A DNA stretch of 64,000 bases, taken from the NCBI RefSeq assembly GCF_022201045.2, contig NC_068563.1, positions 22,355,001 through 22,419,000 of the forward strand, in the 5' to 3' direction. The position numbers and the translations under genes are program-made. Of the stretch, positions 11,821 to 22,922 are shown piece by piece; positions within the stretch are counted from its first letter, which is position 1; every line of letters begins with the position of its first letter. The stretch comes from Citrus sinensis (Eukaryota > Streptophyta > Magnoliopsida > Sapindales > Rutaceae). The notes beneath the pieces are model-generated. The model saw only the letters and a program-made list of their open reading frames with translations. It searched no databases and was not told the DNA's origin.

Positions 11821-14800
11821 ATGGCCCCTGATGCTTCTCACGCTCTTGCAGGTTCTTTATCTTAATTTATTGTTTTGAGTAATTTGGCCATCTGGGTTGT
11901 ATTCATATCTTTGTGGGGCATTAATTTTCTGTTGTGTTCTGAAGCATAAAGCAGATGTCTATTTATCTTTGAGCTCATAGTAATGTGTTTTATTATTAAA
12001 TTTACTGGTGCATAAGTTTATTATCCTTTTGTTGCTGCTTGAGTAGTTTGGTAATCTGCAATGAGCTTTAGATTCATGTGAGGCTTGAATTCTTATTGGT
12101 TTTGAAGCATGATTCTGTATGAATGCTTATGTAGATTGCTTGGTGCATAAACAGTAAACCTTCTTCTGAAGTCGTTGTTGCTCTGTTGAATGTAGTTAGG
12201 GAAAGGGTTCAACAGTTTCTGAATGCTGCTTGTACTGGGAATCTTGACCTTCTCAAGAGTAAGTTTGACGTACAGATTAATGGCGGTTTAGGCACTTGTT
12301 TATAAATTTAATTTATAGTTGCAATTTTCTTTTAAATCTGAGATGTTTTGGAATCGAATTTTACTGTTAGAGATTGCGAAGCAATTGGATGATCAGGGGA
12401 AAGGATTGTCGAAAACTGTAGCAGACATAAAGGATGCCAACAAACGAGGTGCACTGCATTTTGCAGCTAGAGAGGGCAAGACTGATGTGTGCAAGTATTT
12501 GTTGGAGGAATTGAAGCTTGATGTGGATACACAAGATGAAGATGGTTTGTTCTTAATGTTCTTGCTGTGCATTCTTAGATTTGTTGTTTTAATCTTTGTG
12601 CATGAATTGGTGATTGCACTAGAAATCATACTCGTGTGGTTTCTCCTACGTGGTTCCCTTTTGTTTTTGGTAGTTGTTTCGAGACCTATGTTGTTTTTTG
12701 AATGTTATCATGGGCTAATACACTCACAATTGCAGCTGATACATTTTTATCTAGTTTTAGTTTTGCGTCCCCTTATAAGTATGAAAACTTAGACATGGTG
12801 GTTGTAGTGTTACAACTATGACTATGAAGTTATTTTGTCTGATCTTCTAGAATTTCAAATATGCAGGTGAAACTCCTCTTCTTCATGCTGCTCGTCAAGG
12901 CCATACTGAAACCGCGAAGTACCTTTTTGAGCATGGTGCTAATCCTACCATTCCAAGTAACTTAGGAGCCACGGCTTTGCATCATTCTGCCGGAATAGGT
13001 GTGCTATTTTTTTTTTTTTTTTTTCACGTGATAATCTGGGTAGTGTGTCATAGAATTATGAAAATCGACTGCTTCATTTGTTTAGTTGATGCTGGTTATG
13101 TGTTGGTATTTAAAGGTTATGTTAAAGGTCCCCATCGTTTTAGGAAGTGTCAAATTGTGAGTAAATGATGAAATGAAAATTTTTGTCAGTTAACATATAG
13201 CTTCCTTTCCTTTTTTCAGACACAAATTTTCCTATAGAAGGTAGACTGGTTTTAGAACTAAGTGGCCCTTTTAATCTTTTTCTTGATAAAATAATTGAAA
13301 TTTGCTTCTCTTCAATGAGTTTTTGTACTATCTGTGCAAGAAGAAGTACTTAATGTTTGGTATTGTCAAATAATAATAAAATCTCTTAATGGTATCACAG
13401 CCTGATGTTGCTTGTTGTTTGCTGTCTTCATTTAAAGCAAAAATTTTATGCAGCATGTTTTGCTAGAGTGAATGGATCCGGTGTTTTTAACTTGTTGAGA
13501 TTTAAATTTGAAAGTGTTTTGCATTGTTGAACTAAAAGTTACAATTTCTAGGCTCTTAATGTAAAATCTAGTATTGAGGTTCATTTTAGCCGTTGTGCCA
13601 ATTTATTCTCTAGATTTATTTAGTTTCACTTGGTTACAGATTCATTTGAGCCTGACTGACTCAATTGATTTGTATTCTTACAATCAGTTCATGCTTCATT
13701 GCAGGAAATATTGAGTTGCTGACATATTTACTTTCCAAAGGCGCTGAGGTTGATTCAGAAAGTGATGCTGGTACTCCTTTAATCTGGGCAGCTGGTCATG
13801 GCCAACAAGAAGCTGTGAAAGTTTTGTTAGAGCACCATGCTAATGTATTTTTTATTCATCATTGTTCTTTCTTTGTTATATTATGCTAAAACATTCTGTT
13901 TCTTTTAGGTCTTTTGCTTATTTATTCATTTTATCAAAGCCTATTTATGCCAAAATCAATACAAAAAACTTTTAGTCATTTACCTGGAATGTGGGTCTAG
14001 TGCATGTTATGTGCATATTATATTGTTTTTCTTATGTTGTTGTCAATTGGTGTTGTTTGCAGCCTAATGCTGAAACAGAAGATAACATCACTCCTCTATT
14101 GTCAGCTGTAGCTGCAGGTTCACTAACATGCTTAGACTTGCTTATTCAGGTTTCCTATCTTCATTAGTCCCCTAAACTGTCAAATATTGATGTGGATTTG
14201 TTAAGGCGTGTCTAGAGTTTGTGCTTAGATGTGGTCTCTGGATTTTAAGAGGAATGTTTGCATTTACTCATATGCAGGCAGGTGCTAATGCAAATATTGT
14301 TGCTGGTGGAGCAACCCCATTGCACATCGCTGCTGATATTGGGAGTACAGAAATCATAAAATGCTTATTGAAAGCTGGAGCTGATTCCAATGTCACCGAT
14401 GAGGTTCTGGCCATTAGAGCATTCGTTTAGTCATGATATTGTTTCTCTATCACACTTTTGTTGCTTGTTTGTTGTGTGTGTTTATTTCCTTAAGTCTTTT
14501 AAACCCTTGGTTTGATGCTCATATTTTTGTCTCTGCAGTTGAAGATTGTATAGAACTTTTGTTATCAATACCAAAATTTTTTGAAAGTCTAGTTTCCTTA
14601 TCAATGTATTATAGTTAGAGTTTTTCCTTTCATGCTGCTTGGCTATTTATTTATGTATTGATATGAGTTTGTTGTTCAAAATGGGCAAAGCCTCTTACCT
14701 TGCAAAGTATACGAAGACCTCCTGATGGATGATGTTGGCTGCCTTTAATCACAGTGATCTTCCATAAAGGATACTGAGTTCCATCTATCTAGTGACCTTG

Positions 14801-17716
14801 CTTTCACTATAAGACATCTAATCCCTGAACTTGCTAGAATTTTTTTTGAGATTGACCTTTGCTATCCTTTACCTTCAAGTTGGTTATAATCAAATATCCC
14901 TTTTCAAGTAGTTGTTCTTTTGAGTTCACTCCACAAGGAAATATAAGCAGAAATCTTTTGGGTCCATATAATTCTTATGAGCTTACTATATTGACATCTC
15001 GTACATAGAGTTTGCCCAACTTCATCACCGTTTCAAGTCCCTCTGCAAATTAAGGAGTTGAAGTATATTCAAATTTATAGAAGTATGATTTTATGTATGT
15101 TGATAATGGTAGTCGGTTTCAAGGTAGTATTAGTTGATTCCAAGTCTTACATGGAATAACTTAATGACTTTTCTTTGCATCACAGGATGGCCAGAAACCC
15201 ATACAAGTTGCAGCTGCAAGAGGCAATCGTGAGGCTGTTGAGATCCTTTTTCCCTTGACATCAGAAGATCCCTCCATTCCCAAATGGACGGTTGACGGAA
15301 TTCTTGAATACATGCAATCTGAATCGGGGAAACAATTGGTAATCCATTCATTCTTGAATTTGATTTTAGGAGAGTGGTGGAAGGTCTGTGACTTGTGTAA
15401 TGCTAAAATTGTAAATGATCTTAATCAATTTTCCCTTTTCAGTTGTGGACTTGTGTAATGGCCATCCCTCATAAACATTATACTTGCTAAATTTCAAACT
15501 GCAAAACCTAGGACTTTTCAAGGAGTTTTTTTGTTCATTTCAGAATTTTTTTTTTTTTTTGGGTCAAATTAAGTGCTTGAGTAGAAAGATGGAAAGAATA
15601 TGTAGATGAGAGGAAGGGATATCTCTAAGCTAAGAGAGAAAGAAAGAATATGTAGAACAAAGTTTCGATTTAACACTCAGAAGTAGATAGACAAACTGAT
15701 GTGCCCTTACGATTACCTAGGTTAGTTATATACTCTAAGATACTGTACTCACATTTAGTGTGAATAATTGCAATCTAATACTATTATACTTATATACACT
15801 AAAATGTTATTTTTCATAGAATGTTCTAAAGTTGACCTTTTGCAGGAAGAAACAAGAAACCTGAAGGAAAATAATGCACCAAAAGACAAGGCTCCAATGA
15901 AGGAGCTCCCTGAGGTACTATTTTTTCTCTGCAATTCAACTTTTCCTTTCGGTTATGCATTGCTTTTGTGCAGATTATTTTATCAAGGTACTTTGTTTTC
16001 TTCAATTTTTTTTTTTTATATATATAAACTTCGTTGAGTGTTGCTGAATATTTTGTAAGTTCAAATGATGTACAACTGTTTTTAGTTTGTTTTTGCTTCA
16101 TAGTGAATGATTATCTGTCCAATGAGATGAAGGAAGAATTTTAATTCTTTTATGGTTGGTGGGCAATTTGGTTTTTGCAATATTAGGAAATAATGATCAA
16201 ACCAAAACTTTTAATGTTTGATGTAGAAAATTTAACGAATAGTAGTTGGGAGAACTTCATATTGTATCATTTGGTCTATTGTAGTATTTTCTAGTTATTG
16301 ATATGTAGTAAAAGCTAATCTTATGGGATTGGTTTCTTTACATACTCTATTTTTTATTCATTCAATTTGTTTCTTTGAAGTTACTCTTTTGTTGATAATG
16401 TGAAAGAAATTGGACAATACCACTTCCCTGGGGGATTGTCCTTTTCAAATAATTTTCCTTTTTATTATATAACTCTTATGGATTTATCATAACTTAAAAT
16501 TTTTTTTCTTTGTTTGTATGTTATCTTTTATTCAAAATTTGAGTAAATTCTGTGGAAGCATCTTATTTCTGTTGTCCAAATTTCTATTATGTTGTCTTGT
16601 TCCCCTGTTTTAAATTTTTATTACTTATTCAGGTGCGGCCTGAAATAAAGAAGAAAGCTGCAGAAGCAAAAGCAAGAGGAGATGAGGCTTTCAAACAAAA
16701 GGATTATCTTATGGCTGTTGATGCATATACACAAGTATGTTATTCATCTGTCCTCTGCCATTTTGATGCGATATTCCTTCTTATTCTGTTACAAATGGAG
16801 GGATCTTTTTGATGCTCTTGTTTATCAGTGAATGGTGGAGAATTCAGTTCTGTATACATAGTGTTCTTGGCATTCAACTTTGTTAGATTTGAACAATTGA
16901 AATGACCTATGTATTTGACTCTGTTGCATTCTTCTAATGTGGAGGTTCTCAAAAATTGTCTCTGGGAATAACATTTTTGAAAAAAGCTAAACCTTTGTAT
17001 ATAAGAGTATTCAGAAATAGCTGTTATATGGCGCTCCTGCTGCTTCCCAATATCATGGGGACAATTCATGTATTACCTTATGACAGCAAGAACTAGTGGT
17101 TAATTTGGCCACCTAAATGGAAGAGCTTTCTGAATTTCATTTAAAATACTTACTAGATGATGTTTTTCAGGCAATTGATTTCGACCCCAGCGATGCCACA
17201 TTACTTTCCAACAGAAGCCTTTGTTGGATACGTCTTGGACAAGCAGAGCATGCCTTAGCCGATGCAAAGGCTTGTAGAGCATTAAGACCGGACTGGCCGA
17301 AAGCTTGCTATCGGGAGGGTGCAGCATTGCGTTTATTGGAGGCATGCTTTCATCTTCACTCTTATTGAATTTTAAGGTTATATCCGTCTCACATTATTTG
17401 ACATTTTTATTCTTGCTCTATTTTCTAGAAATTTGATGAGGCAGCCAATGCTTTTTATGAGGGCGTGACGCTTGATCCTGAGAATAAGGAGCTTGTATTT
17501 GCTTTTAGGTTTGTGACTGCCCACTTCATGTCTTCCCGATTTTGGTGGCTTAAAATTTTGCTTGGCATTTTTAATTCTCTAAAGTTGGTGCCAAGCAGAC
17601 TGTTAGAAGCAGGATTTTATTCTAGAACAGTGTACAACATACACTTTTCTTTTCCCGTCTTTTGCAGGGAGGCCGTTGAAGCTGGGAGGAAGTTTCATGG
17701 GACAGACAAGAAGTAA
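11821..17716 (+). CDS. TPR10: Ankyrin repeat and TPR co-chaperone-like protein (TPR10 type)
   Basis: Thirteen exons: 11821-11851, 12196-12258, 12371-12544, 12867-12998, 13705-13844, 14063-14149, 14278-14403, 15186-15338, 15846-15914, 16633-16734, 17171-17341, 17429-17508, 17668-17716. They join in frame to 458 codons. About seven ankyrin repeats span residues 54-285 (for example GATPLHIAADIGSTEIIKCL). A three-repeat TPR domain covers about 328-445. The whole protein resembles Arabidopsis TPR10 (456 residues, from memory), a cytosolic TPR protein proposed to bind Hsp90/Hsp70 tails. Clamp residues K, N, K, R are present, but the usual first Asn (KxxxN) is Asp in KARGDEAF. Intron 11 (17342-17428) starts with GC instead of GT; no GT alternative keeps the frame. 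The start codon is the first ATG after a pyrimidine-rich leader. Exon boundaries are inferred from splice sites and frame. Confidence 0.9.
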
Positions 17717-18389
17717 TAGTTTGTTCCAATTCCAAAATACGGAGACAAGAAACCAAAAAACCACTTGCACTAATGAGTTATCGGTGCGACAGGCTTATTG
17801 TTATTTTTGAGTCATGCCGCAAGAAATGATTCGGGTGGGAGTATGGATAGAACCCATATTTTAAGATGCTATTAACAGCTGTTTTTGAATTTAGTTTCAT
17901 AGTATCTTGTGCGAGTTCAATAGGGGTTCAAGGGCTAGTTGCGGCCCTCTGTGTGTGTGCTGCGCGCGTGTTTTTTTTTTTTAGTTGAATTATTCCTTCT
18001 TTCCATCACAAAATTTTGTAACACAAGACATGAGACTTCACAAAACTGCTGTATCTTGTTAATCATTGATGAGCAGTTACGTACTCTTTTACCATCCATA
18101 TTCTGAAGTTGCACATTTTGAATGAAATGTGGGGAAAACATTTGGCTGAATGAAATGGTCAAAGCTAGAACTCGAGGGATTTCTTGTGATATTTTGTCAA
18201 AGACAAGAGAAGTCTTGGAATCATCATCTTTTCCTCTTCCATTTTTTATTTTGTGGTTTTCTCTCTTATGAATAATTTATATAACTTTTTTTCAAAAGAA
18301 ATTAATTAACGTAATAACTTGTTTATCATAGTGCGATATTTTTGATGGGATAGTATGAGGACTGATATTCTTCAGAATTCTCATCTATA
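17717..18389. other. 3' UTR and flank of the ankyrin-TPR gene
   Basis: Probable 3' UTR, with AATGAAATG and TATGAATAA-like poly(A) contexts near 18120 and 18267, followed by AT-rich DNA up to the Helitron. No further gene seen. Confidence 0.4.
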
Positions 18390-18407
18390 TCTATATATAT
18401 ATATAAA

Positions 18408-19049
18408 GGGTAAAAGCTCGTTTAGTCCCTATATTTTGAAGTTAGTGCCCGTTTAGTCCCTATATTTTTAAAAATACCTCAAACCATCCCTACCATTAAA
18501 TTATTGACACTTTTGCCATTATCTTTTGTTCCTTTTAACTTATTTTTATCATATTGCCCTATTATAATAATTTTTAGACATTATTAAAAAGAAAAAAATA
18601 ACCCTATTATAATAATTTTTTTAGACATTATTAAAAAGAAAAAAATAAATTACCAGTTTAACACCAAAAAATAAAATAAAATAAAATAAAATATATTAAT
18701 TTTTGTGGAACACACTCTTGAGTTAAAATATTAATTTTTCTAAAAAAATTGATAATTTAATTTTTTACGATATTAATTTTTTAGACACGTGACCTTTCAC
18801 AAAAATTAATATATACATTTTTTGTTTTTATTTTATTTTTGAGTTTAATTTGATAATTTGATTTTTTATTAATATCCACAAAAGAAACATTATTGTAAAA
18901 ATGTAATATTGTAAAAGCAAGTTAAAATAAAAAAAATAATGGCATAAGTGTCAATATTTAGTAGCAGGGACGTTTTGAGGTGTTTTAAAAAATACAGGGA
19001 CTAAATGGACACTAACTTCATAATATAGGGACTAAACAAGCTTTTACCC
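18408..19049. mobile_element. Mutator-like MITE inside the Helitron 5' end
   Basis: A 642-bp foldback element starts GGGTAAAAGCTCGTTTAGTC and ends with the inverted form ...AAGCTTTTACCC. The terminal homology extends about 110 bp (TTTAGTCCCTATATTTT is mirrored as an ATATAGGGACTAAA-type block). The flanking 9-bp direct repeat ATATATAAA is at 18399-18407 and 19050-19058. Part of the left inner region is itself tandem (ATTATAATAATTTTT, twice at about 18560-18625). Confidence 0.78.
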
Positions 19050-19058
19050 ATATATAAA

Positions 19059-19415
19059 GTTAGGACTTGAGGAGGTGATGTGGCATCACCATTTTGCTTC
19101 TTTGTATATTCTCTATTATCTAATAAATAGAGAATTTTTTTTTTAGATTTGACTTTTCATCTTCTCATAATTAATTTGATTGTATTTAACTTATTTAATA
19201 AATAGTAACTTTATTAATATATATCATTCCTCATCTTTTTATATTTTCTATTATTTAAAATATCTAAAATATTGGTGAATATTCTTTGTAATTTTTTTCT
19301 CTTTCTATTTAAATTCAATAATATGTAATCATTAATAATATTAATTATAAGTCTTTTGAAATATTTATTTATTTTATTATGCTAGCAATTAAACTTTAGT
19401 GGCATAAAATATATG

Positions 19416-19446
<31 letters not shown>

Positions 19447-20832
19447 AAGTTGGGACTACAAGAGGTGATGCGGCATCACTATTTCTCATCATTTCATATT
19501 CTCTATTATCTAATAAATTGGTTGAAATTAAAAAATAATTACATTACAAAATATTAAAATAGAAAATAATTATTATATTATAAATGATTACATGTCTTTT
19601 CCTCTTTCTATTTAAATTCAACAATATGTAACCATTAATAATAATTAATTATAAGTCTTAAACATTCATTTATTTTATTATGCCAACAATTAAATTTTAG
19701 TGGCTTAAAATACATTAATTAATTAATATAGGAAGGAAGGTTCCTTCATCTTCCCTCAACAATGTCATTAGAGCCTAATTTTAATGTCATAATCTCATAT
19801 TTAATTATTCAATCTTTTGTTTAGTGCCTTTTGGCTTCTTCAAACTCCATAAACATTAAATATTTAAGATTTGTGGCATCATTATTTCTCATCTTTTTTT
19901 ATTCTCTATTATCTAATATATTGGTTGAGATTAAAAAATAATTACATTACAAAATATTAAAAATCTATATATATATATAAAGTTGGGACTAGACGAGGTG
20001 ATGTGACATCACTATTTCTCATCTTCTTGTATTCTCTATTATCTAATAAATTGGTTGATATTAAAAAAATAATTACATTATAAAATATTAAAAATAAAAA
20101 TAATTATTAGATTATAAAAGATTACATGTCTCTTCCTCTTTCTATTTAAATTCAATAATATGTAACCATTAATAATAATTAATTATAAATATTGAAACAT
20201 TTATTTATTTTATTATGCCAACAATTAAATTTTAGTGGCTTAAATATATCAATTAATTAATATAGGAAGGAATGTTCCTTCATCTTCCCTCAATAATGCC
20301 ATTAGGGTCTAATTTTAATGTCATAATCTCATATTTAATTATGCAACCTTTTGTTTAGTACCTTTTGACTTCTTCAAACTCTATAAATATTAAGTAGTTA
20401 AGATTTGTGGTATTATTATTTCTCATCTTTTTATATTATCTATTATCTAATATATTTGTTGAGATTAAAAAATAATTACATTACAAAATATTAAAAATAT
20501 AAAATAATTAATAGATTACAAAAGATTACATGTCTCTTCCTCTTTCTATTTAAATTCAACAATATATAACCATTAATAATAAATTAATTATAAGTTTTGA
20601 AACATTCATTTATTTTATTAAGCCAACAAATAAACTTTAGTGGTTTAAAATACATCAACTAATTAATATAGGAAGGAATGTTCCTTGCTCTTCCCTCACC
20701 AATGCCCTATGACCTAATTTTAATGTCATAATCTTATATTTAATTATGCAACATTTTATTTAGTATCTTTTGCCTTCTTCAAGCTCTATAAATATTAAGC
20801 ATTTAAGATTTGTTATATTTGAGTGTTTTTTT
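19059..20832. repeat. Imperfect tandem array of 430-530 bp units
   Basis: Four successive units begin near 19059, 19442, 19976 and 20402. Shared markers in order are: GGTGATG..GCATCAC, CTCTATTATCTAATA, TACATGTCT.TTCCTCTTTC, AACCATTAATAATAATTAAT, TAGTGGCTTAAAA, TATAGGAAGGAATGTTCCTT and TTTAATGTCATAATCT. The first unit is partly deleted and the last lacks the TATA-rich start. No coding capacity. Confidence 0.75.
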
Positions 20833-21266
20833 TTATTTAACCAACATCCTCTTTAGAAATGTTTTTGTGTTTTTATTTTTTGACTTATTTAAATTTTTAG
20901 TATTGTATGCTTCATGAAGTACTATTTTCTTCATGAGTTAAACAATGATAAAGATAGTTGGATAATAAAGGTTAGACTTTGTAAAATGTGAGAGTCTGTT
21001 AATACTAAAAAAAATGGAGAGTTGATTAGTGTGAACATAATTTTTATTGATGAAAAGGTTGTGTACACTTAACTATACACATTAATATATATTTTTAATG
21101 TTAACAAAAAAATAATTAACTTTCATAAATAACATTAGTTTTATAAGACTGCGTCATCTTTAAAAAAAACAATTCATATTTTTTATTAGTTTCATCAATT
21201 GTAAAGTAATAAAAAAATAATACTAATTTTTTTTAAAGCCGCGCGAAGTGCGGTTCTATTTCCTAA

Positions 21267-21878
21267 TTTATTAATAATTATCAAACTTACATAAAAGAAG
21301 TAAATCACCTTTAGTATTGAATGGTGATCGAGTCTTTTGATGTATTTTAGGAGTACCTTTTTATTTTTAATTTTAAGTGTCAATAACATACAAGACGACT
21401 TTTAACGTTAAATCTAAAAAATAAGATAAAATAAAGTCAGTCAATAAAAGTGATTTTTTAATAATTATTAAAAAATTAAAAAAAAACTCTACAATTAATT
21501 TTTAAAGTTATTGTTGTCAAAAGAAGTTATAGTTTGTTATTTAAAAAAAAATTATAGTTTGTTAGTATTTTTATAGATTGTTATTTAAAAAAAAAAAAGT
21601 ATTTTGATGACTTTTTTTTTTCTTGGGGGGGGGGGGGGCTCATTGTGATCATTGTATCAACGATTGCACGTTCACCCTTTAAAGTTTAAATAAAAACAAT
21701 TCATTTCTATTAAAATAAAATTAAAAAAATTAAAAATTAAAAAACTTTGAGAAAATATTCTTATTTTCTCTTTCAAGTCCTCGCATCAACGCCACAGCAG
21801 AAGCCCCTGAAACATACCAACACCGTTCCGGGGTGTCTCGCTCTGTCGCTGTCTCTCTAAAATTTTCAGATCCCAATC
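21267..21878. other. Intergenic DNA and 5' region of PRA1
   Basis: AT-rich, with a run of fourteen G at 21625-21638 on the plus strand. The stretch from about 21770 is pyrimidine-rich and probably the PRA1 leader. Confidence 0.45.
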
Positions 21879-22478
21879 ATGTCCCTAAAACCACCAACAA
21901 ACTACGGCTCTGCCACCACCACTACCAACCCAACAACAACAACATCCCTCTCCTTCTTCTCACGCGCCGAGTCTCTAACGGCCACGCGCCGCCCATGGCG
22001 CGAATTCTTCAACACGTCGGCCCTCTCCCTCCCCGCCGACTACAACGACGCAATCTCCCGTGCCCGCCGGAACGCGAGCTACTTCCGCGTAAACTACGCA
22101 ATGGTAATGCTCTTCATCCTCTTCCTCAGCTTGCTCTGGCACCCGGTATCGATGATGGTTTTCATTGTTGTTTTCGTCTTGTGGCTGTTCTTTTACTTCG
22201 CTCGGGACGACCCAGTTGTCGTTTTTAACCAAACGTTGGATGATAAGTTCGTGTTGGGTTGTTTGACTTTGGTTACTGTCCTTGCTTTGATTTTGACTGA
22301 TGTAGGGACCAATGTGTTGGTGGGTTTGATTGTTGGCGTTGTTTTAGTTGGTTTGCATGCGAGTTTTAGGGCTACTGATGATTTGTTTTTGGATGAGGAG
22401 AGTGCCGCTGAAGGTGGGTTGGTTTCGGTTTTGGGAGGGACTCAGCCCGTTAGGTTGACTGGTTATACGCGAATTTGA
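21879..22478 (+). CDS. PRA1 family protein (prenylated Rab acceptor)
   Basis: A single-exon, 199-residue protein of the PRA1/YIP3 family, membrane proteins of the endomembrane system that bind prenylated Rab GTPases and help place them on membranes. Visible features: a Ser/Thr/Pro-rich N-terminus, the conserved ATRRPWREFF near residues 35-44, RxNAsYFRVNYAM at 64-75, and two hydrophobic pairs at about 73-107 and 125-162 separated by the conserved FARDDPVV loop. The acidic DDLFLDEE tail follows at 167-174. Length and lack of introns fit plant PRA1 proteins; the subgroup looks like E/F but is not certain. The start is the first ATG in the frame that gives the usual N-terminus. The last ~100 bp of the gene is repeated downstream. 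Confidence 0.92.
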   Translation: MSLKPPTNYGSATTTTNPTTTTSLSFFSRAESLTATRRPWREFFNTSALSLPADYNDAISRARRNASYFRVNYAMVMLFILFLSLLWHPVSMMVFIVVFVLWLFFYFARDDPVVVFNQTLDDKFVLGCLTLVTVLALILTDVGTNVLVGLIVGVVLVGLHASFRATDDLFLDEESAAEGGLVSVLGGTQPVRLTGYTRI

Positions 22479-22922
22479 GGGATTTGGGTTTGTTTTGAGA
22501 TGGTGTTTGAAAATGGTGTTGTGACATTCTATATAGATTCTTTAGATTAGTGTTTTGGACAAGCATACTGCAGTTGAAGGTAGTTTGGTTTTACCCATTA
22601 TATTGACTGGCTATATGGGAATTTGAGGGTTTTCAGTTTGTTTTGAGTGTGTTCTTGGTGATTTTGTTTGATAATGGTGGTGTGAGATTCTTCAGATTGG
22701 TGTTTTTGGATGAGGAGATTGCCGCTGAATGTGGTTTGATTTGAGTTGCGGGAGGGAGTCAGCCTGTCTGATTGACTGGTTACATGCGAATTTGAGATAT
22801 TTCAGTTAGATTAGTGTTTTTGGATGAGGAGAGTGGTTGAAGGTGGGTTTTGGTTGTGGGTGGGAGTCAAGCAGTTATGTTGACTGGCATATGCAAATTT
22901 GATGGATTTGCATTTGTTTTGA
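22384..22922 (+). repeat. PRA1 3'-end sequence repeated in its own 3' flank
   Basis: The segment from TTTTTGGATGAGGAGAGTG (in the coding tail, about 22385) through the stop codon to TTTGTTTTGAGA (22500) recurs in degenerate form at about 22551-22647, 22701-22806 and 22811-22922. Each copy keeps landmarks such as TTGGATGAGGAGA, TTGACTGG and CGAATTTGAG. The copies contain stops or indels and no longer extend the protein. Confidence 0.8.

Larger units (their letters stand above)
18390..21266 (+). mobile_element. Non-autonomous Helitron
   Basis: The left end begins TCTATATATATATATAAA after an A, and the original sequence resumes after the nested MITE as AAGTTAGGACTTGAGGAGGTG, a common plant Helitron 5' style. 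The right end has a GC-rich hairpin at 21240-21254 (CCGCGC, loop GAA, GTGCGG) followed 8 bp later by CTAA and then T, fitting the CTRR|T rule. There is no Rep/helicase frame. The interior is an imperfect tandem array, and copies of the same 5' motif recur at about 19437 and 19967, so nested or serially duplicated Helitron ends are possible. Confidence 0.68.

Noticed and set aside
12319-12792. 157-residue frame in the ankyrin-TPR gene
   Set aside because: It reads exon 3 into its introns; splice sites and the ankyrin pattern give the correct exon.
21833-22228. 131-residue frame overlapping PRA1
   Set aside because: Alternate frame of the PRA1 coding sequence, Arg/Pro/Leu-rich and with no domain.
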